Shown here piece after piece: positions 7,959 to 16,661 of a stretch of DNA of 64,000 bases. The notes beneath the pieces were generated by a model that was not told the origin of the DNA, made no database searches, and saw only the letters and a program-made list of their open reading frames with translations. The position numbers and the translations under genes were made by a program. The stretch's first letter is position 1. The number at the start of each line of letters is the position of its first letter. Source of the DNA: JAAXHH01 sp965248395 (GTDB taxonomy: Bacteria > JAAXHH01); NCBI GenBank assembly GCA_965248395.1, contig OZ252103.1, positions 2,852,001-2,916,000 of the forward strand, written 5' to 3'.

Positions 7959-9059
7959 CTAAGGCGCGATCGTCTCTCCGTTCCAGTTGGCTGGAAAGGG
8001 TTGATACTCGGCGTGCGGATAGGAACTTGAGGACGATTGGATACTACCTGCGGTCTTCCTCCCCGCAACTGAAACCGTGGCATCCTGGCTGGCGAGCCAA
8101 TCAAGGAACTCCCACGCCGCCACGATATTGATTCCGAAGTTCTCATCCGTTTCGATTGTCTCCAGTTCTATCCCCTCTTCATCCCCTTCGCCGGGTAGTA
8201 TGATCGGTGTTACGATACCCGCGTATTGTATCGCGATGACGAATCCTTCGTGGTCGAAAACCGGACTGCCGCTCGTTCCACCCAGAGCCGCCAGGTTGTA
8301 GTGGACGATTCGACCCGTGTTTCTTGGGAAATCGAGGAAGTCCGCGTTATAGAATGGCCGCAGTGCACTGATCGTCCCGTCCTTGAAACTGGCAAGGGGA
8401 AGTACCGCGTTAAATATCCTCGGAAGCTGGGGAAAGCCGAGGGTACCCACCGGCTGACCCACGCGTAGGTCATCGGTGAATTCCCTGGGAAGGAACGACG
8501 GCGATTCATGGGTGATCTCACCGGCAATGGATATCAGGGCAATGTCGGGCGATTGCAGCCCGTCGTACTCGGGATGCATGACAAAACCAGTCCATTGATA
8601 CGTTTCGTCGCCGCCAATCAGCGTGCCGGTCCGGGTAACGAAGGGTACCGGGTTGCGCTCCGCTTGTTCCGGGTCGTTTACGACCTCAAGTACCCCCTCC
8701 ACCACATGGGCATTCGTCCACAGCCTGTCCGTGAAATACGCGCTGAATGCGGTTCCAAGCGTGAAGGCTCTTCCTTCCAGGAACACCCCGACGACGTAAA
8801 TGGCGCCTTCCAGCCTGCCCTTCTCGATGACATCCGCCCAGTTCAGCGTCTCACCGGATTCGCCCCTATCACCCTTCTCACCCTGGGCGCCATCGGTGCC
8901 ATCGGAACCCTGGAATCCTTGATTACCCTGAACGCCCTGGACACCCTGGGAACCCTGCACACCCTGGTCGCCCCGAGGACCAAGCGGGCCTTAGTCTCCC
9001 TTGCAGGCGACCAGGACTATGGCTATCGCCAACAGCGTAAGTTTCCGCACCGTTCCCAT
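7959..9059 (-). pseudogene. Second collagen-like/trypsin-like serine protease lipoprotein, stop codon after the lipobox
   Basis: Starting at ATG 9059 (TGAAAGG just upstream) the frame encodes a lipoprotein signal peptide ending LVACKGD, then an in-frame TAA at 8991-8993 (codon 23). It resumes in the same frame with GPLGPRGDQGVQG and further collagen-like triplets, GETLNWADV and a complete trypsin-like domain (His in WTNAHVV, Asp in SPDIALI, Ser in GTSGSPVFDH) and the NWNGETIAP tail. A single C-to-T change from CAA (Gln) would explain the stop, since GDQGP fits the repeat. Translation could restart at GTG 8960 but without an export signal. The gene is the first of a three-gene minus-strand unit, and its protease domain closely matches the downstream copy. 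Confidence 0.8.
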
Positions 9060-9233
9060 CCTTTCAAAAAGGTACCGTCGGAACCGATTGACCACTAAAG
9101 CACAGATTTTAGAAATCTACACCGAATACGGGCACTTTCAAGCGATTTACATCCGAATCAGTGGATTATTGTTTTAGTCTTGCCACAGATTACGTTTAAA
9201 TTGTCCGGAGCACAGTTCCTACTCCTGTCCAAA

Positions 9234-9263
9234 TTGGCTTTTGAAGGCCTTCCGGTATATACT
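9234..9263 (+). promoter_or_regulatory. Putative sigma-70 type promoter for the SelA-like gene
   Basis: TTGGCT (9234-9239) and TATACT (9258-9263) are separated by 18 bases, in an A+T-richer intergenic stretch 55 bases before the start codon at 9318. The promoter is inferred from sequence only. Confidence 0.4.
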
Positions 9264-9317
9264 CTCAGCCTGTAATCCAGACCGGTCAACCTGCTGCAGA
9301 AACACGAGGAACCCACC

Positions 9318-10427
9318 ATGCCTTTAACAGACTATCCCACATATGACAAGGTGGGGGTACGGCCCCTGATCAACTGCAAGGGCACGCTGACCATGTACAG
9401 CGGTTCGGTCATGCTGCCCGAGGTCAGGGAGGCCATGGCCGAGGCGTCTGCAAAGTATGTACATATCGAAGAGCTTGTGGACGGCGTCGGCCGGCGCATC
9501 GGCGAGATCATGCAGACGGAATTCGGACTCGTGACCAACGGCTGCGCCGCGGCGCTTTGCCAGGTGACCGCCGCCTGCATAGCGGGAACGGACCCTGGCC
9601 GGATCGCCCGATTGCCGGATACCTCGGGCATGAAGAACGAAGTCATCACGCTTAAGACCCACCGCCACGCATACGACCACGCCATCCGCATGGTCGGGAT
9701 CACGCTCGTTGAGGTCGACGACAACCCCGGCGACCTGCAATCCGCCTTCAACGACCGTACCGCCATGGTGGCGGTCTTTGGCGACCGGGGCGGCGACGGC
9801 ATCATGACCGTATCTGAAATCGTCGACATCGCCCACGAGCATGGCATTCCCGTCCTCGTGGACGCCGCAGCCGAGCGCCCGGACATACCGAATCCGTACC
9901 TGGCCGACGGCGTGGACGCCGTGGCTTACAGCGGCGGCAAATGCCTGCGTGGACCCCAGGCCTCCGGACTGGTGCTCGGACGGCGCGACCTGCTGTGGGC
10001 GGCGTTCATGAACGGCGCTCCCCATCATTCCATCGCGCGTCCCATGAAGGCCGGCAAGGAGGAGATCATGGGCCTTCTCGCGGCGGTGGAAAGATGGGGG
10101 AATCGGGACCACAAAACGGAATGGAAGGAGTGGGAGGGATACCTGCAAACTGTAACTGATGCCATAGTCTCACTGCCTTCCATAAAAACTGCTATTCGTC
10201 AGCCGGGACGGTCCAATGTAGCGCCGGTGCTTCAGATCAGGTGGGACGCCGCGGCTATCGAAATCGAACCGGATGAAGTGGCCAGGCAGTTGTCCGACGG
10301 CGAGCCGAGAATCGAAATGGGCGGAGGCGCTGACGGACTTTCGATCATGCCCTATATGATGGAGCCCGGCGAGGACGCCCAGGTGGCTGCGCGGCTCAGG
10401 GAAATACTGGAACCGAAGGTCGCGTAA
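9318..10427 (+). CDS. SelA-like PLP-dependent enzyme (DgaE-type ammonia-lyase family)
   Basis: The 369-residue protein belongs to the SelA-related PLP family that includes D-glucosaminate-6-phosphate ammonia-lyase (DgaE), not to true selenocysteine synthases. The Schiff-base Lys is expected at residue 208 in YSGGKCLRGP, with the PLP-ring Asp in VLVDAAAE (about 182). The N-terminal GVRPLINCKGTLT segment is typical of the group. Members act in the cytoplasm on phosphorylated amino-sugar acids or related amino acids by elimination. The ATG has GAGGA upstream. A thiamine-binding protein gene starts 17 bases after its stop and an enolase-superfamily dehydratase follows, suggesting a sugar-acid or amino-sugar-acid degradation unit; the substrate is not known. 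No selenocysteine tRNA or selB is seen here. Confidence 0.85.
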   Translation: MPLTDYPTYDKVGVRPLINCKGTLTMYSGSVMLPEVREAMAEASAKYVHIEELVDGVGRRIGEIMQTEFGLVTNGCAAALCQVTAACIAGTDPGRIARLPDTSGMKNEVITLKTHRHAYDHAIRMVGITLVEVDDNPGDLQSAFNDRTAMVAVFGDRGGDGIMTVSEIVDIAHEHGIPVLVDAAAERPDIPNPYLADGVDAVAYSGGKCLRGPQASGLVLGRRDLLWAAFMNGAPHHSIARPMKAGKEEIMGLLAAVERWGNRDHKTEWKEWEGYLQTVTDAIVSLPSIKTAIRQPGRSNVAPVLQIRWDAAAIEIEPDEVARQLSDGEPRIEMGGGADGLSIMPYMMEPGEDAQVAARLREILEPKVA

Positions 10428-10444
10428 ATCGAGGGACAAATAAC

Positions 10445-10759
10445 ATGAAAGTGATTGTAGATCTGTGCGTTGTACCCATCGGGGTTGGGGTGTCTGTATC
10501 CGAATACGTGACGGCCTGTGAAAGAGTGTTGCGGGAGGCGGGACTTAAGACGCTAATGCACGCTTACGGTACGAATATCGAAGGAGAATGGGAGGAAGTC
10601 TTCGCCGCCGTGCGGAGGTGTCACGAGACCGTGCACGCCATGGGCGCTCCACGCATATCCACGACCATCCGCCTGGGTACGCGAACCGATCGTACACAGA
10701 CCATGGAAGAGAAGATCGAAAGCGTCCAGAAGAAGCTCGGGGACGAAGCCTCCTCCTGA
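10445..10759 (+). CDS. MTH1187/YkoF-type thiamine-binding protein
   Basis: The 104-residue protein matches the MTH1187 (UPF0045) family: VDLCVVPIGVGVSVSEYV at the N-terminus, LMHAYGTNIEGEW in the middle, and RISTTIRLGTRTD near the end. These small ferredoxin-like proteins form tetramers that bind thiamine or its pyrimidine part in the cytoplasm; their physiological job is poorly known. Length is usual for the family. It lies 17 bases downstream of the SelA-like gene and is probably in the same operon. Confidence 0.85.
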   Translation: MKVIVDLCVVPIGVGVSVSEYVTACERVLREAGLKTLMHAYGTNIEGEWEEVFAAVRRCHETVHAMGAPRISTTIRLGTRTDRTQTMEEKIESVQKKLGDEASS

Positions 10760-10870
10760 TGCCGGATGATCTTCTGTCTCTCCGAGGCCATGTGCGGACA
10801 GTAATATCCCATTCACGGGTAGTAGTATGTCCTGGTAGACTGACACTCCCTCGTCACGCACGCCACAACC

Positions 10871-12034
10871 ATGAAGATCACCGAAATAAAGACGTTTCTC
10901 ATGAACGCCTCGCCTTACGGCGAGGTCACCTGGCGGCACTGGCTTTTCGTCAAGGTGTACACCGACGAGGGCCTTTATGGCGTGGGGGAATGCTGGGGCT
11001 GGCCGCGCGTCGTCGAGACGGCTATTCACGACCTCAAACCACTCGTCATCGGTGAAGATCCATTCCACATCGAACGTCTCTGGCAAAAGATGTTCGCGGC
11101 GGTTATGGGCCATGGAATGACCGGCGTGGTCGGCAGCGGGGCCATGACCGGCATAGAAATGGCGCTCTGGGACATCAAGGGGAAGGCCCTCGACACGCCC
11201 GTGTGGAACCTGCTGGGAGGTAAGATGCGGGACCGCATCCGCCTCTACGGGCATGCCTTCGACATGGAACGGGCCCATGAACTGGTCGAGCGCGGCTTTA
11301 CCGGGCTCAAGTTATTCGGATGGAAAGACTGTGTTTCGCGCGTTGAGGCACTGCGAGACACATTCGGTCCGGACATCGACCTGATGGTGGACGCGGGCGG
11401 CAACCCATGGCAGACGCCGCGAGACGCCATAGCGCTGGGGCGTCGCCTGGAACCCTATGCCCTGTTGTTCTACGAAGACCCAGTGTCATCCCTTGACATT
11501 GAGGCAGTATCGAAGGTTTCGAACGCCGTAGATATACCCATAGCCATAGGTGAAAGCTACCCGAACGTTTACGCCCTGGCCCCCTTGATCGAACGAGAGA
11601 TAATCGACGTGGCACAGCCCGATACGGGACGTTTCGGCGGATTGCTGCAGATGAAGAAACTCGCGGCCATCGCCGAGGCCCACTTTGTCATGTTGGCGCC
11701 TCACGACGACTCCCTTGGACCGGTAGCGGAAATGGCGGCCGTACATTTTCTGGCCACGATCCCTAATTTCCTGATCCAGGAGCACCTGGTTAATGACGTC
11801 CCCCAGCGATACGAAGTCATGAGCGGGCAACCCAGCATCGTGGACGGTCATATCATCGTACCGGATGCGCCGGGCCTGGGCGTCGACATAGACGAGGAGG
11901 TAGTCGCGAGTTTTCCACCCATCGGTCACGGTATGCCCGTGGATGCCCGAGCCTCGGAATACGACTTTCAATACGTCGCTGCCCACAGGAAGCGGGCGCG
12001 ATGGCTGCAAGGCGATAATGGGGGCGAGCGCTAG
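10871..12034 (+). CDS. Mandelate racemase/muconate lactonizing enzyme family protein (1)
   Basis: This 387-residue enolase-superfamily enzyme has the N-terminal capping domain (residues 1-120) and a TIM barrel. Metal ligands are visible as Asp in LMVDAGGNPW, Glu in FYEDPVS and Glu in IAIGESYP; a possible base His is in APHDDSLG. The pattern resembles sugar-acid dehydratases of the galactonate/mannonate type, but such assignments need specificity data. The last four bases overlap the stop of the convergent aldo/keto reductase gene. It lies 111 bases after the thiamine-binding gene, on the same strand, with no clear ribosome binding site. Confidence 0.85.
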   Translation: MKITEIKTFLMNASPYGEVTWRHWLFVKVYTDEGLYGVGECWGWPRVVETAIHDLKPLVIGEDPFHIERLWQKMFAAVMGHGMTGVVGSGAMTGIEMALWDIKGKALDTPVWNLLGGKMRDRIRLYGHAFDMERAHELVERGFTGLKLFGWKDCVSRVEALRDTFGPDIDLMVDAGGNPWQTPRDAIALGRRLEPYALLFYEDPVSSLDIEAVSKVSNAVDIPIAIGESYPNVYALAPLIEREIIDVAQPDTGRFGGLLQMKKLAAIAEAHFVMLAPHDDSLGPVAEMAAVHFLATIPNFLIQEHLVNDVPQRYEVMSGQPSIVDGHIIVPDAPGLGVDIDEEVVASFPPIGHGMPVDARASEYDFQYVAAHRKRARWLQGDNGGER

Positions 12035-12996
12035 TTTCCAACCGGTTCACTCAGATGCCCGAACAGGCGGTTGATTTGCTTTACGTGCATCTCAGGGAGG
12101 GGCCCCTTGGCGATGCTGCGGATATTCTGCTGGATTTTATCCAGGCTGACCGCGCTGCATACGGCGGTCGTCACGCCTTCGGTGTAGACGACATAGCGGT
12201 AGGCGGCCTCAACAAGCGTATCCACATCGGGATCTTCGAGAAGAAAGTCTAAGGGTGCCGCGGGATCGATGGCTTCGTCCAGGAGTTCGCGCCGCTGCAA
12301 GTCTTCGATGGTAAACGTGAGGCGCGCCGGATCCTTGAAGATGTTGCGTACCGAAAAGATATTCATGACCCCGACATCGTGCTCCCTGCAGTAGGGGAAG
12401 ACCGTTTGCTGAGCCGATTGGTTGAGCATGCTGTGGGCGATCATGATGACGTCCAGCTTACCGGACGGCAGTGCCGCCCGCAACCACGCATGGGCACCGT
12501 CGGACAGTGCCGTCTCACTGGATCCGAGGAAACGAATCTTGCCCTGCTGGCACAGTCTTTCAAGTACGGGCAACAGTTCGTTCAGCTGATGATCGAAATC
12601 CGCCCGTTCGGTAGCAGCAATGAGGGCTACGTCGATCTCGTCCAGTTTCAGGTGTCGAAGGCTGGTCTCGATAGACTCAGTGATTTCGGCTGGGGTCGCG
12701 AAGAACGTATGATTCCCTTCATCGCGCCCCGACAGGACCAACCGCGTGGATACGAAGAAACGGTCTCGCGGCATGGTCCTGAACGCCCGGCCCAGGATGG
12801 CTTCGCTTTCCAGGTAACCCGGTGACGTGTCGAAAAGATTGATCCCCAGGTCGAATACCCGGTGGACGAGGCGGTACATTTCCGGTTCGGTGAGGGGCGG
12901 ATCGATGGTTTGCCCCAACCGGTTGTGGCCCCCGGAACCCATACTCAGCGTGGAAACGTTCAGCCCGGTGCGGCCCAGGGGACGGTAGGTAATCAT
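12031..12996 (-). CDS. Aldo/keto reductase family protein with altered catalytic residues
   Basis: The 321-residue TIM-barrel protein has the AKR signature start (YRPLGRTGLNVSTLSMG) and the FDTSPGYLESEAILG box with the catalytic Asp and Tyr. However, the usual catalytic Lys in the VSTK box is Arg here (FVSTRLVLS), and the His of the usual LxLxHxxD box is Ala (VALIAATERAD). The tetrad is therefore only half conserved, so it may have a different activity or be a binding protein. It ends convergent with the enolase-superfamily gene (4-base overlap). No signal peptide is seen. Confidence 0.8.
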   Translation of the reverse strand: MITYRPLGRTGLNVSTLSMGSGGHNRLGQTIDPPLTEPEMYRLVHRVFDLGINLFDTSPGYLESEAILGRAFRTMPRDRFFVSTRLVLSGRDEGNHTFFATPAEITESIETSLRHLKLDEIDVALIAATERADFDHQLNELLPVLERLCQQGKIRFLGSSETALSDGAHAWLRAALPSGKLDVIMIAHSMLNQSAQQTVFPYCREHDVGVMNIFSVRNIFKDPARLTFTIEDLQRRELLDEAIDPAAPLDFLLEDPDVDTLVEAAYRYVVYTEGVTTAVCSAVSLDKIQQNIRSIAKGPLPEMHVKQINRLFGHLSEPVGN

Positions 12997-13146
12997 TTCA
13001 ACTCCGGCAGATTAACAGGTACGACGAGAATCGCCTTTACAAATCGACCCGTTTATCCTATCGATTGAAACGGTTTTCCCATTTGATAATCGACTTAAGA
13101 CCTGTCTTGAGACACGATGCGTTCACTTTAAGGAAAAGGGGTCGGC

Positions 13147-13977
13147 ATGTCAACTGTCGAAGACCTGGTAAAACGAATCCAGATAGAGGGCTGGTGCGTC
13201 ATCGACGGCGTCATTCCCGAAGGGGAAGTGGAGCAGGTTCGTGAAAGTATCCTTGCAACGGCACGAACCCGGCCCGAAGATCTGGAGAACGGACGCCACG
13301 CCCTCCGGGGGCTCGTTGCCTACGATCAGTCGATCGCACCTTACCTTTCGGATGAACGCATCATGGGCGTCACCCAGGCGTTCTTCGGCGAGAATGTCCG
13401 CATCTCCATGACGACGGGCATCATCCTGAATCCCGGTTACCCGAGGGCCAACAACCCGGGTGGTGGCCTCCACTCCGACTATCCCTTCGGTCAGGGGTAT
13501 GATTTTCGCATTCCGGCGCCCTACGCCGACGCGCCGCTGTTGCTGACGAGCCTGTGGATGCTCACGCCTTTCACCAGGGAGAACGGAGGTACGGTAGTGG
13601 TACCGGGCAGCCACAAGGCGGGCAATAACCCTACGGGAGACAGCAGCCTGGTACCGGATTCGACCCATCCCTCCGAGATCCAGGCGGAGGGCGGACCGGG
13701 CAGCGTGCTTTTGTTCGACAGTAGAATCTGGCATACCAACGGCGAAAACCGGAGTAATGAGACTCGTATCGCCGTGGTGGCTAGATACGCGGCGTGGTGG
13801 TTCAACCTGAACCCACTGATCCCCGGCCTTTCCGATTATGAAATCGAAGCGGAGAAACGGGGATTCCGCGCGGATGATGTCGTTCCGATGACCCCGGAAT
13901 CGTTCGACGCGTTACCTGAACGTACAAAACCTCTTTTCAGACATATCGTCATCGGCCAGCAGGTCCTGCCGTCCTAG
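13147..13977 (+). CDS. Phytanoyl-CoA dioxygenase family protein (1)
   Basis: This is a 276-residue Fe(II)/2-oxoglutarate dioxygenase of the PhyH group. The iron-binding His-x-Asp is in GLHSDYPFG, the distal His in RIWHTNGENRS, and the 2-oxoglutarate-binding Arg probably in NETRIAVVARY. The double-stranded beta-helix core is complete, and family members hydroxylate small metabolites or fatty acyl chains. The substrate cannot be told. A purine-rich AAGGAAAAGGGG stretch precedes the ATG. The gene is followed on the same strand, about 100 bases on, by the sulfatase. Confidence 0.85.
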   Translation: MSTVEDLVKRIQIEGWCVIDGVIPEGEVEQVRESILATARTRPEDLENGRHALRGLVAYDQSIAPYLSDERIMGVTQAFFGENVRISMTTGIILNPGYPRANNPGGGLHSDYPFGQGYDFRIPAPYADAPLLLTSLWMLTPFTRENGGTVVVPGSHKAGNNPTGDSSLVPDSTHPSEIQAEGGPGSVLLFDSRIWHTNGENRSNETRIAVVARYAAWWFNLNPLIPGLSDYEIEAEKRGFRADDVVPMTPESFDALPERTKPLFRHIVIGQQVLPS

Positions 13978-14078
13978 CCGTGATCATCGGTACGCGACCG
14001 CGATCACAGTAGGGGAGTAGAGGAGGCGCCACCTCCTGGGCATTGTAGCGTAGGCGTGATTCGAAACCGGAGAAACCC

Positions 14079-15545
14079 ATGACCCAATGCGACCGACCCA
14101 ACGTCGTCCTTATTTCCGCTGACCAGCACCGCGGAGACACACTTGGGGTTGCGGCCCACCCCGTGGTCCATACGCCAGGTATCGACGCCCTGGCGCAGAC
14201 CGGCCACTATTTCCCCCGCGCCATTTCGGAGGTACCGTCCTGTGTCGGCGCCCGACGTACGCTTTTCAGCGGGCAGTGGCCGATCACGCACGGCATGGTC
14301 GGGTTTGACGACATGGCACCCTGGGACGAACCGGACACGCTCTGCCGGGTGTTCCAGCGTAACGGTTACAAGACCTACTGCGTGGGAAAGCGTCATGTTT
14401 ACCCCCAGGACGCACCTTATGGATTCGACGAGATCGTCTCGCACGAGGAGGGGCGATTTCTGTCGCCTGGATACCGGGATGACTACCTGGACTGGCTGTC
14501 GGAACAGGGATGGGGCGATTTCGGCCTGTTCAACGCGGGTGTGACCAACAATGCGTACACCGCCCGGCCCTGCGTATTTCCAGAAGAGTTCCACGTGACC
14601 ACCTGGACCGCCACGCAGGCCATTCGCGTGATGGAAGAACACGTCCAAAAACACGGCCGAGAAACCCCTTTCTTCCTCTACGTATCTTTCAGCAAACCGC
14701 ATCCACCCTGGGACCCGCCGGCGTTCTTCTACGAGCGGTACACAGACGACCCGGACCTGCCCGATCCGGTCATCGGGGATCCGGCTCGCGTGGTACGGGA
14801 GCGCAAACCGTTCGTGAAGGTACATGGTCCTTTTCCAGAAGCTGAATATCTCCCACGCTCATTGAAAGACGTCAGGCGTGCGCGCGCCGGGTACTACGGA
14901 TGCATCGATCACGTGGATACCCAGATTACACGCTTCACCTACCACATGTGGCGTATGCTTCGGCTGCGCAATCTCGTTTACGCCTTCGTCGGCGACCACG
15001 GCGACATGCTGGGGGACCACCATCACTGGGCCAAGTCGTTCGGATACGAGGGTTCGATCCGCGTTCCCTTCGTCCTGAATTTCCCTGCACAGATGGACTT
15101 CCCCGCCGGCCGGCAGTATCCTGATACAACCGTCGGCCTGGCCGATCTGATGCCCACGCTGCTCGACGTTTGTTGCCGGGTGCCACCGCCGGATAGGGTG
15201 GACGGCCGGTCCCTCATGCCCCTTGTCAGAGGGGAAACGGACCGGTTGGACCGGGACCATCTTCACGCCGAACACCTGGAGTTCGGCCACTATCTGATCG
15301 ACCACACGGAGAAATTCATCTGGCATTACCGGACAGGGCAGTTTGAATACTTTGATATTCAGGAAGATCCATACGAATGCCGAAACCTGTACAGCGAGGA
15401 CCATCCGAGAGCTCGCGAACTGCGAGCACGCCTGGAAGTCCTGATCGTGGAACAAGGCCGGGAAAAGGACTTCATGCACGAAGGCAAATTGAGCAACGAA
15501 GTAGCACAGGGACATACCCACGAACTGCCGCCTTATGCCGTGTAG
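14079..15545 (+). CDS. Sulfatase (alkaline-phosphatase superfamily)
   Basis: The 488-residue protein begins NVVLISADQHRGD, the first metal-binding strand of type I sulfatases, and continues with later metal and substrate motifs (VGDHGDMLGDHHHWAKS). The formylglycine site should be C-x-P/A-x-R; here the segment is PSCVGARRTLFSG, with Cys55 and Arg59 present but Gly at the Pro/Ala position. No signal peptide is visible, so it is probably cytoplasmic. The C-terminal region carries the usual YECRNLYSE element that ends many such sulfatases. It would remove sulfate from a sugar or choline-type ester after maturation by an anaerobic or aerobic formylglycine-generating system not found here. The next gene is an alpha/beta hydrolase. 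Confidence 0.9.
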   Translation: MTQCDRPNVVLISADQHRGDTLGVAAHPVVHTPGIDALAQTGHYFPRAISEVPSCVGARRTLFSGQWPITHGMVGFDDMAPWDEPDTLCRVFQRNGYKTYCVGKRHVYPQDAPYGFDEIVSHEEGRFLSPGYRDDYLDWLSEQGWGDFGLFNAGVTNNAYTARPCVFPEEFHVTTWTATQAIRVMEEHVQKHGRETPFFLYVSFSKPHPPWDPPAFFYERYTDDPDLPDPVIGDPARVVRERKPFVKVHGPFPEAEYLPRSLKDVRRARAGYYGCIDHVDTQITRFTYHMWRMLRLRNLVYAFVGDHGDMLGDHHHWAKSFGYEGSIRVPFVLNFPAQMDFPAGRQYPDTTVGLADLMPTLLDVCCRVPPPDRVDGRSLMPLVRGETDRLDRDHLHAEHLEFGHYLIDHTEKFIWHYRTGQFEYFDIQEDPYECRNLYSEDHPRARELRARLEVLIVEQGREKDFMHEGKLSNEVAQGHTHELPPYAV

Positions 15546-15608
15546 GGTCGAAAGTGCCAAGTTGAACCAAAGATGCGGAGCGGGCCAGGCGGACCGGAGA
15601 AACCGATC

Positions 15609-16589
15609 ATGACCACCTATAATCGCAAAGAGCTGCGCCCCCCATATCCCGCCTCAATCCCGCCCGGGATGATCCGTGAGAAAATGCTGGAACTCTTCGG
15701 CATGTCCGACATCCCCGAAGAGGTCGATTTCTCCATGGGTGCCTCGCGGGAGGAAGATGGCATTCGCCTTACGCATCTTACCTATGCAAACTCTCTCGGT
15801 GAGACGGTCCCGGCTATCCTGATAGAGCCCCTTGACAACCCCGTCGAATCCCTCCCGGGCGTGGTCTGTCTACCGGGAACGGGCGGATCGGCCGAGCGAT
15901 TGGCCCACGAGAGGTTCTTCATGGATCCTCCCGATGGCGGACCGCTCTTCGGCTGGGGAAGGGAACTGGCACGGCGTGGCTACGTCACCATGTCGATTTC
16001 GCCTAAGGGATGTGACGGGCGAGGCACGAACGATGAATCCTGGTATATCGAACTCAAGCACCTTGCGCCATACGGCATTTCTCAGATGGGCCTGCTCGTG
16101 GAGGAAGCGCTCAGAGGCGTCCGCGTGCTCGGAGTCCAGGACCGGATCGGGGATAACGGCGTGGGGCTGACCGGCATGTCCCTGGGTGGCAACGCGACGT
16201 GGTACGCCATGGCCTGCGCACCGTGGCTCGAGGCGGGCGTACCGATCTGCGGCGGCGTCGGACAATTGGCTAGCGTCATACGGGAAGGCGATCTGTACCG
16301 ACACAGCGCCTACTTCTTCGTTCCCCACATGCTTCGCTACTTCGACCATCCCGAAATCGTCGCGAATTGTATCGCACCACGCCCCTTCATGATGGTGGCG
16401 CCCACGTCGGACGAGGACATGCCCCGGTCCGCGGTCGACGAGCTGATTCGCGTAGTCGCGCCCGCGTACCGGGATGCCGGTCACGGAGATCGTTTTCGCG
16501 TATACCAGCCGCAGGGCAACCACTGCTTTCGAACGGAATACTTCGAATGGATGGTGGCGTGGTTCGACCGCTATCTCAAGCGAGATTAA
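15609..16589 (+). CDS. Alpha/beta hydrolase (acetylxylan esterase/dienelactone hydrolase-like)
   Basis: This 326-residue alpha/beta-hydrolase has the nucleophile elbow GLTGMSLGGNA (Gly-x-Ser-x-Gly), a candidate acid in APTSDEDMP and the catalytic His in PQGNHCF. N-terminal features (EEDGIRLTHLTYA) resemble the AXE1/BAAT group that cleaves acyl esters of polysaccharides or related compounds. No signal peptide is seen. A longer frame begins at 15573, but the ATG at 15609 has a CGGAG sequence 11-15 bases before it and is preferred. Position 63 bases after the sulfatase fits joint removal of sulfate and acyl groups from the same substrate, an inference. Confidence 0.8.
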   Translation: MTTYNRKELRPPYPASIPPGMIREKMLELFGMSDIPEEVDFSMGASREEDGIRLTHLTYANSLGETVPAILIEPLDNPVESLPGVVCLPGTGGSAERLAHERFFMDPPDGGPLFGWGRELARRGYVTMSISPKGCDGRGTNDESWYIELKHLAPYGISQMGLLVEEALRGVRVLGVQDRIGDNGVGLTGMSLGGNATWYAMACAPWLEAGVPICGGVGQLASVIREGDLYRHSAYFFVPHMLRYFDHPEIVANCIAPRPFMMVAPTSDEDMPRSAVDELIRVVAPAYRDAGHGDRFRVYQPQGNHCFRTEYFEWMVAWFDRYLKRD

Positions 16590-16661
16590 GCTTGACCGGC
16601 GGCGGAAGCCGATCTTACATTATCCGTGTTCCCAACAACATCTTACAGGCAGGATGGAATC

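Noticed and set aside
9060..9233. Possible riboswitch upstream of the SelA-like gene (thiamine context)
   Set aside because: No THI-box-like conserved bases or convincing hairpins found by eye.
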